From NCBI GenBank assembly GCA_013399695.1, contig VXAU01001100.1, positions 1,474,122 to 1,538,121 on the forward strand: DNA of 64,000 nucleotides, read 5' to 3'. A program made the position numbers and the translations under genes. Shown here piece after piece: positions 56,901-64,000 of the stretch (position 1 is its first letter; each line of letters starts with the position of its first letter). This DNA is from Formicarius rufipectus (lineage: Eukaryota; Chordata; Aves; Passeriformes; Formicariidae). Below the pieces are notes generated by a model. The model was not told the origin of the DNA. It saw nothing but the letters and a program-made list of their open reading frames with translations, and made no database searches.

Positions 56901-59900
56901 AAAATGATGATTAATTTTAATCTGTTTAATGAAAGGAGATTTCAGAGCTGCCTAATTTAGCTTTGATTTATCTGTGCGGTCTTTTATAACACAAGTTTAG
57001 TGCAGTTTTGCACAATAAGCTCCAAACATCTTAAATTTTCAGAACAATAGGAGTGGACTCCAACTAATCAAATTTGATTGTGCAGTAAACATCAGAGCTA
57101 AATAGATTTGCTTTGCTATTATGTCTTCAATACTTGGAAGTTCTTACAGTGGCTAATACATATCATAATAATTTGTATTGATGTGAGTCGCTGGAAACAT
57201 TAAGGCAAAGATTTGTTCCTGTTCAGTGGAAAGTGAACCAATACTTCCCACAGACAGGAGAGAAATTGCCTTAGCAGCATATACAGGACAAAGCATAGGA
57301 CAGCAAACACCCTTCCTGGTGAACCATTTCTCTGAGAAAAAGGACTAAGGATGAGAAGTGCCTTTGATTACAATTGCCTTTATTTGTGTTATTTTTGACA
57401 GGAATTAAGGGATTTTCCAACATCTGCACACATATGAGGAGAGGCAAGTGGACAAAGAATGGTGAGACTAGCAAAACAGGAACATCTTCCCTTTTTGTGG
57501 TTAGAAAGCAGTGAAGAAAACAGAAAACAAAACAAAACAAAACAAATGAACAAACAAAAACCAGAAAATCCTATGCTTCCTTACTCAGTTCCTAGTGTTT
57601 GGTCCCATTACCTTTTCTAATCTTCTCCCCTTAGGCTGGCTGGCATGAACTGTATAACCCCAATCTGCACACCCTTGGCAAGAGGAATAGTTATTTGACA
57701 CCTGACTGAAAGGGAGTCACATGGAAAATAGGAAGATCTATTGAGATTTAGGTTTTGTGAAGTCAGGACTGAGGTTCCTCTACCACAGTAAAGAGCATCC
57801 TTTGTTAATCACTGCAGGAATCCTTCTCATTTAGTACAGAGAATAATTTTGAGTTAACAAGACAGAAACCACATGATGCCTTCCTTCACACCCTTTACAC
57901 ATTTGATACCATAATCCTCACATTTCACTCCAGAGTGAAGTGTGTTAAGAATAGACAGCAGCTAAGATGAAATCTGATATCTGGGACCTAAAAAGTCACG
58001 TTTACTGCAGAAATTTAGGAATATTTGCCTTTCTCTCAGTATCTTCAAAAAAAGGAAATGATCTCAACTCTGAGCAAGGGAGTTCAAACCTGCTAGCTAT
58101 ATTCTGCTTAAAATGCCATTGGGTGACAGTCTGTCAGCTTAACTTTGGCACATACCTTGCCGTGAAATTTTAGGTCCTTAATGAAGTAAGTGTTCATGTT
58201 CCCTTTACAGACTGTCAATGGAGAGAAGTCCTGTTTGCCACTTGCAACCAATAGTTAGGTGTCTAAGCTTGGGGAAAAAAGGTCACCACTGAGGTTTTCA
58301 AAGACAGCTCCTGTTGCCAAAGTAGCAAACTTACTCTGGAGGCACACTAAATTTTGGAAACATGAGGCATGGAATCCATCTACCTGATGCAGGCATGCTA
58401 CCATTTTACCCAGTCCAGAGCTAAACAAGGGGATTCCCCTCCCCATCCTCCAGTTTCCCTCATCCCTCCAGCATCCCTTGTCCTTTACCTCTCTGCATTC
58501 AGCCTCTGCCCTGTTATTTTCTTCTCTGGAGTTGCTTGTTCTGTTTCTCATCAGTATTTTCTCCCTGGCGACTGATGGCTCTTTTTGCCTCTGCTGATCT
58601 CCAGTTCTGCCGCTGTCAAAATAGACACAAGCACAAAAGCTGCCCTCATCTTCAATGCTTCATATATTTTTGTAAAGAACTACCAGCAGACAATTTACTT
58701 CACAGACCTCTATAGGCCTGAAGGCCATCAATCTCCAGCTGATAGTGTTCCGTGATGGAAATGCCAACAAATGTAACTTGGTGCTTTCCGAAGAAAGTGT
58801 GCAGAAAAGTTAATGTTTGAATTTTGGCTTCAACAGCATTCTGCCCTCTTCTCAGAAGGAAGAGTGTTTTAGGACTGGGCTATAGATATCCATGTGGCAC
58901 CTGGCATAACTTCGTATTTGCAGGCTGTAGTCTCTTGCCTTTCATATAGCACTGAGTTGTAGGCAGGCAGTCCAAACACCCAATGAAACAAATATTGAGT
59001 TGGTACTTGTTACCTGGTTATGAACAGTACATCCTTGGTGGAAAACAAGGATATATGAGAGTGAGCTTAAAAAAATCAGATCTCCTAGGTTTGATTCATA
59101 CTTATATACCACAAAGCATTTCCTATAACTACGTGAATGTGAAGCAGCAGGAAGACAGAGTAACAGTCTATCAGGAAAATGTCCTGGTATGACAGAGACT
59201 CTCAGACCCCATCAATAGCAGTATATAACACTTACTGAAAATATTTCTTTGCTTACCTGTTTTTTCAGGTATTTTATATGTGGCAGGGAATGACAGAGTA
59301 ATTGACTATATTTTGGTTGTATCCTCCATCAACCCAGGAAAGAACCAGTTCCACACCCATCTCCTCCAATCACAGCACTAGGTACCAATTTATTATTTAG
59401 AGCATAAAATGAAAGAATTTAAAAAGAGCCAAGTCATTATCATTTCATATGAACTGCAGCCCCATGAGGCTCCTGCAAAGCTCAGTGAAGAAAGTTTTTC
59501 ATGATCTCTTCCAAAGTCATACAGTAAACCTGAAACTACTTGCTGTCAGTTTTTGAGATGATGATTCTAGGTATGATTAAAAATTAACATTTTAATGAAT
59601 AACTTTGCATGAAAATTATTCCCATTTAACCTATACTAAGATAGGAATGAAAGGGAAAGAAACAAAAATGAGTTCAAGTGCAATATGACAGAGAGAAATA
59701 TTCCTGCCAGTGTTAACAATACCAAAAATAGTTCAAGATCCAATAAACACAAAATATTAAATATAAATCAAATATAATATCAAATGAAGAAAAAATTGAG
59801 CAGAATCTGCAAAACCTCTCTGGTAGCAAGTCAGAAACAGATTGAAAACCATTGATCTGCCTTAGAGACCAAATGAGTAAAAAAAGGGATCATCCATAAG

Positions 59901-61054
59901 TAAATTGGAACTTGGGTAATAGGAAGATGGCAGAAACATGTGCATTAATTCCTTTCTGAACTTTCAAGGTCTCCTTAATAATGAATGACAGTTGTACAAT
60001 TCATGTATGAGATCATGGGTTTGGAATATACATTGTTTTAAATATTTAAGCATTGTTTCTGGATTATTTTTTTTCCTGTGGAAAAGATGTTTTCATGAAG
60101 GAAAAGCGCTTTAGCCACAGTACCAAATCCCATACCAAAAAGGAGGTCTTCTTTTCCTGTAAACCAGTGTGCTTACAGGATTTTAGGAATGCTATGTCTT
60201 TTAGTACTCTTGTCTACATGAATATTTTCTTAGCTGCTGTATATAATCTGCTATCTATTGAAGAAGCAGGGGAGAAATAAAAGGATATCAGAGACAGCAG
60301 GAGGTACATAAGGGTACAGTACTGAGAAAATGAAAGACAAGTGAATAGATGAATGGAGAAACATCGGGAGGGAAATAGGAGTGAAAAGTAGAGAGAACAA
60401 TGAACACAGCATGGGACTGTGCTTTGAGGAAGGGAAGTGCCATAAAAGCAAAGGTGAAAAGGCACAGTGGAAGAGGAAGGGAAATGATTTAGCTCCGTTG
60501 AAGCTAAATCTGAACTGTCAGAAAGATGTGGATTCTGCGTCTTCAAAGGACACAAAGCCTCCTAAATGGCTCTCTGTCACCTATTTTGCAGGTACACCTG
60601 TGGGGAAAAACAATGAAGGATAGCGGAAAGGAGAGAGCAGGACAGAACTCATGCTCCTCTTACTGATATTTGGCTTTCACAGTTGGATCTGTACATAAAA
60701 TTCCTCTAACTATCTCAACACCTGCTCAAAACTCTGCCCCAGCTGAATATCAGCCCAAACTGCTGTAGTATCCAAAAGGAAAGTGTAAAAGTGAGCTCAT
60801 ATTCAGGGTCCTCCTTGTTTTAGCTATATCAGCTATTGAGCAGGGGATCTTCTTTCTGAGCAGATAATAACTGGTTCTGTCATTCATAATATCCCTTCAA
60901 AACATATTCTGACTCTTTACTTCCAGTGGCAGAAACACCTCTTTTATGTATTCTTTGTTAGCTTTTAGGAAAGAAATAAAACCAAAAAAGAAAATCAAAG
61001 CCCCCCAAAAACCCACATCAAGATCATCTACCAAATGAGAGAGACTATTAAAGT
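53930..61054. other. Unique DNA, weak exon candidate only
   Basis: About 7 kb free of recognised mobile elements. The minus-strand open stretch 54221-54435 is listed separately. Other frames (55369-55590 -, 58255-58551 -, 60214-60555 -) have partial splice-like contexts but no recognisable domain. A perfect 14-bp palindrome AATCAAATTTGATT lies at 57066-57079, and an (AAAAC)n run at 57520-57545. Confidence 0.45.
54221..54435 (-). other. Candidate exon of unknown gene (weak)
   Basis: On the minus strand, GATGTTTTAG precedes 215 bases with no stop in one frame, ending TTATGT|GTAAGA, a strong donor-like site. The frame stays open from 54449 to 54191 (86 codons) and has a protein-like composition with a hydrophobic stretch (ILKTAIAIVFDAV) and a basic segment (AELRQRRKLIAKD). 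I do not recognise a family. The acceptor has a poor pyrimidine tract. Open stretches of this length are common by chance here, so this is a pointer, not a gene call. Confidence 0.12.
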
Positions 61055-61306
61055 ATCACAGAATATTTCTAATTGGAAGAGTCCCACAAGGATCATAGAG
61101 TCCAACCCTTAGCCCTGCACAAGATCATTCCCAAGAGTCACACCATATATGCCTGAGAGCATTATCCAAATGCTTTTTGAACTCTGCCAGGCTTGCTGCT
61201 GTGACCAGTTCCCTGGGGAGCCTGTTCCAGTGCCCAACCACCATTTGGTTGAAGAATCTTTTTCTAATATGTGACCTTAAACTCTCTTGACACAACCTCA
61301 GGACAA
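61055..61306 (-). mobile_element. CR1 LINE 3' fragment (antisense, CR1-X-like)
   Basis: Antisense CR1. The tail comes first (ATCACAGAATA at 61055-61065, then 'agagtcccacaaggatcatagagtccaaccctta'), followed by the ORF2 C-terminus. On the minus strand the frame 61125-61319 reads LCQESLRSHIRKRFFNQMVV then GHWNRLPRELVTAASLAEFKK, close to the family pattern 'HWNRLPREVV..PSLAEFKK'. It is 5'-truncated just upstream of that segment. The reading frame of the last 60 residues is unbroken, so this is one of the better-preserved copies here. Confidence 0.92.
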
Positions 61307-62504
61307 AAGTAATTTGCATGCATTCTTTTCAGAACAGGTTGATTCTCTGCCATTCTGGTTACCTATAAGAGTATCTATAGCCATGATTAGTAACCTTTAA
61401 GAGTATCTATAGCCATGATTAGTAACCTTTTTCATGTACTGAGTGTTGACCATGATGTGATAGCTGTAATGAATGCCAGTTCTGTAAGTGGAAAACTCCT
61501 GGGTGGAACGCACATTGCAGAGCTTCCATTCACACTCATGGATACTTGAGGCATTGGGGTAGAATTTCCTGCAGTAGTGAGGGACTATGTTTCAGACAAT
61601 TAAAATAATTTCTACATCAATACATTGCAATAGTGCTGCCTTTATACATGGATCATGGCCCTTCTATCTACCTATGTAGTGTTTCTCTGCAGATGGCTCA
61701 GTCACTGAAAAAAACATGCTGAATGTAACAGTACCTACCACATCAACTATGAAAAGTGGATATAGCAGCTCAAATTCTTTGATACTACAATTCCCGAAGA
61801 GGGAAAGTAAGCTGTACCATCTGTAAGCTTTAGCAGATTTGAAGCACCAAATCTCTTTGATTCAGCTCAAATGTTATGTGGCTAAGCAAATTCCAGTTTT
61901 ATAGTTTCCAGTTTTGCCTCTCTCAGTTTTCCAAGTTAGGTATTCACAATGTATATCTTCTATGTGTATTAGGATATCAATGAACCATGCTAATGTCTGA
62001 AAACTCTCAGTGTGAGAATTTGCATGGCTTTTTATTTTGGTTGTACAAGATACTGAGCTCAGGGATGTTTTTTATATTTGTAACAGTTGTGATCTCACCA
62101 TTTCATTTTTGTGCACACATCTCACGATATTCCTTGAACTCCAACAACAAAATAATTTGTAGATTAATTTAAAAAAAAATCAATTGCCAACTTTTTCCAA
62201 GTCATGTTCAAGTTTTGTTGATGTTAACTAAAGAGGAAATGATTACTCACATACAAAACAATCATGTTCAGGTACCAATTTTTTTGTAGGACTAATCATC
62301 ACTGGAGAGGTAAAAAGGAGGCACTTTAAAAATGAGAAAAATTAAGGCAAGTGTATGAAAAATTGTCATTTGTCAAGGATGATCTTCTAATTTTAACTAG
62401 AAGTAGCTGAATTTCCACATGATAGGTGAGTAGCAGGAAAGAACAGAACTATTTTTGCATGTTCAGCACTAGTCATGAGAAGTCTGCATGAGATATGAGC
62501 ATAG
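61307..62504. other. Unique spacer between two CR1 copies
   Basis: Holds the 32-bp duplication listed next and otherwise AT-rich DNA without a recognised repeat or gene. Confidence 0.55.
61366..61429 (+). repeat. 32-bp perfect tandem duplication
   Basis: The unit beginning TAAGAGTATCTATAGCCATG at 61366-61397 is repeated identically at 61398-61429. Weaker similarity (TTACC/TAACC) extends a few bases to the left. Perfect identity indicates a recent event or a local assembly error. Confidence 0.93.
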
Positions 62505-62890
62505 AGTCACAGAATCATAGAATACTTCGATTTGGAAGGGACCTATAGAGATCATCTAGACCAGCACTGCAGTGAGCAGTGGCATCTTCAACTAGATCAG
62601 AGTGCTCAGAATCAAGTCCAGTCCGACCTTGAATGTTTCCAGGGATGGAGCACCTACCCATCTCTGGGAAACAACTTCCTGTATTTTACCACCCTCATCA
62701 TAAAAAAAATTATTCTTAATAACTAGTCTAAATCTGACCTATTCTGCTTTAAAAACATTACATCTTGTCCTATTGCAACAGATCCTGCTAAAAAGTTTGT
62801 TACGGTCGTTTTTTCAAGCTTCCTTTAAGTACTAGAAGGCCTCGATCAGATGTACTAGAAACCTTCTCTTCTACAGACTGAACAACCCCA

Positions 62891-63491
62891 ACTTTTGCAG
62901 CCTGTGTTTATAGGAGAGGTGCCCCAACCCTCTGACCATCTTCATGACCCTCCTCTACACAGATCCATGTCTTACTTGTGCTGAGGACTCCAGAGCTGCA
63001 TGCAGCAGTCCAACTGGGATCTCCCCAGAATGATGTAGAGGCTCAGAATCACCTCACTCAACCCGCTGGCCACGCTGCTTTTGGCGCAGCCCAGGACGCA
63101 ATTGGCTTTCTGGGTTGCAAGTGCAGCCTCACATCTACCAGTACCTGCAAGTCCTTTTCACTAGGTCTGCTCTTGGTCTGTTCATCCCCCNACTTTTGCA
63201 GCCTGTGTTTATAGGAGAGGTGCCCCAACCCTCTGACCATCTTCATGACCCTCCTCTACACAGATCCATGTCTTACTTGTGCTGAGGACTCCAGAGCTGC
63301 ATGCAGCAGTCCAACTGGGATCTCCCCAGAATGATGTAGAGGCTCAGAATCACCTCACTCAACCCGCTGGCCACGCTGCTTTTGGCGCAGCCCAGGACGC
63401 AATTGGCTTTCTGGGTTGCAAGTGCAGCCTCACATCTACCAGTACCTGCAAGTCCTTTTCACTAGGTCTGCTCTTGGTCTGTTCATCCCCC
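62891..63491 (+). repeat. Perfect 300-bp direct duplication around one N
   Basis: Bases 62891-63190 and 63192-63491 are identical as far as I can read, both starting ACTTTTGCAGCCTGTG and ending TTCATCCCCC, with a single N at 63191. Both copies carry the same piece of CR1, so the CR1 order is disrupted. The pattern fits two overlapping contig ends joined with a placeholder N rather than a true duplication. Confidence 0.95.
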
Positions 63492-63552
63492 AGCCTGTAT
63501 TGATAACAGGCATTGACCCAACCCGGGTGTAGCACCTTGCACTTGGTCTTGT

Positions 63553-63935
63553 TTAACCATATGAGCCTCCCATGGGCCAACTCTCAAGTTTGTTCAGGTC
63601 TCTCTGGATGGCACCATGTCCCTCAGGTGTGCCAACTGCACCACTCAGCTTGGAGTCATCTGCAAATCTGCTGAGGGTGCACTCGCCCCCTCTGTCATTG
63701 TCATTAATGACGATTTTAAATAACAGTGGTCCCACTACAGATCCCTGGAAGGACACCACTGGCCACTGATACCCATCAGGACTCTGAGACATTGGCCACT
63801 ACCCTCTGCATGTGACTGTCCAATTGATTCCCTATCCACCTAACAGTTTACCCGTTGCATCCTTCTCTCCAATTTAGTGAGAAACATCACAAGTGCTATC
63901 TAGGCCTTTTGGGAACAGATTTTATCTGTTGATTT
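63553..63935 (-). pseudogene. CR1 ORF2 reverse transcriptase fragment
   Basis: Minus-strand frame 63553-63792 shows GSVVGPLLFKIVIND, then ECTLSRFADDSKLSG and GHGAIQRDLNKLE, the catalytic core of the CR1 reverse transcriptase (family 'GSVLGPVLFNIFINDLD', 'FADDTKL', 'IQRDLD'). The first aspartate pair is intact. The region up to about 63935 carries the preceding part of the domain in decayed form. After a frameshift the next segment (63359-63580) continues with KTKCKVLHPG and YQYRLGDEQ. A LINE remnant, not a host gene. Confidence 0.88.
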
Positions 63936-64000
63936 CAGTAGGTTTTGTCAGACCTCTACAACTTTTAAATAACAAAACAACAACATCTACGATATAGCTG

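Larger units (their letters stand above)
62505..63935 (-). mobile_element. CR1 LINE, ORF2 part and 3' UTR (antisense)
   Basis: The longest CR1 in the window. Left to right on the plus strand: tail GAGTCACAGAATCATAGAAT (62505-62524); 3' UTR 'tttggaagggacctatagagatcatctag'; ORF2 C-terminus (62640-62900); connection region (to about 63500); and reverse transcriptase with the FADD catalytic motif (63655-63666) and, further right, GSVVGPLLF. Similarity fades near 63935, where the copy is 5'-truncated. An exact 300-base duplication (62891-63190 and 63192-63491) lies inside and inflates the length. Without it the element is about 1.13 kb. Frameshifts near 63560 and several stops make it inactive. 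Confidence 0.93.

Noticed and set aside
63058..63580. Repeated identical open frames suggesting a duplicated gene
   Set aside because: They lie in the 300-bp duplicated piece of an antisense CR1. The repetition follows from the probable assembly error.
1..64000. Operons, ribosome-binding sites, phage or plasmid genes
   Set aside because: The sequence is AT-rich vertebrate non-coding DNA with avian retroelements. No prokaryotic gene density or gene family is present.

Overview
This window reads as non-coding nuclear DNA from a bird, probably a passerine. The call rests on the repeats. Fragments of CR1 LINEs occur about nine times and several end in the avian CR1 3' tail (runs of ATTCTGTG/ATTCTATG type). 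Three well-supported endogenous-retrovirus LTRs and two weaker LTR-like segments are present. One short element joins a tRNA-Ile-like B box and T arm to a CR1 tail, the layout of the tRNA-Ile/CR1 SINEs described in passerines. No prokaryotic gene organisation, CRISPR array, rRNA gene or functional tRNA gene was seen.

No protein-coding gene can be supported. The longest open frames are explained by a CpG-rich island (183 codons, 16806-17357), an old LTR (150 codons, 7700-8152) or chance. With a stop frequency near 6% per codon, as expected for this AT-rich DNA, 64 kb should give dozens of frames over 60 codons and one or two over 130, which is what is seen. A few open frames are framed by good splice-like sites (12154-12264 +, 37613-37740 +, 49063-49222 +, 54221-54435 -). 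They are offered only as weak candidates. The window is best read as intergenic or deep intronic.

Layout. 0-16.5 kb: mostly unique AT-rich DNA with a small gap in a C-rich tract (1624-1628), two CR1 fragments and a diverged antisense ERVL-type LTR (7526-8068). 16.5-17.6 kb: a CpG-rich, promoter-like segment ending like an LTR. 17.6-31.5 kb: unique DNA with a diverged about 105-bp duplication (18274/19716) and the SINE (26130-26266). 31.5-36.4 kb: a cluster of four CR1 fragments. 36.4-45.2 kb: unique DNA, simple repeats and a second LTR-like promoter segment (42754-43180). 45.2-53.9 kb: a nearly intact solo ERVL-type LTR (45210-45882) and an ERVK-like LTR (52542-53083) abutting a CR1. 53.9-64 kb: unique DNA, then two antisense CR1 copies. 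The last contains a perfect 300-bp duplication around a single N that is most likely an assembly error.

Nothing here amounts to a new biological system. The points most worth a second look are the assembly artefact, the SINE and its CR1 partners, the promoter elements retained in the LTRs, and the CpG-rich island.
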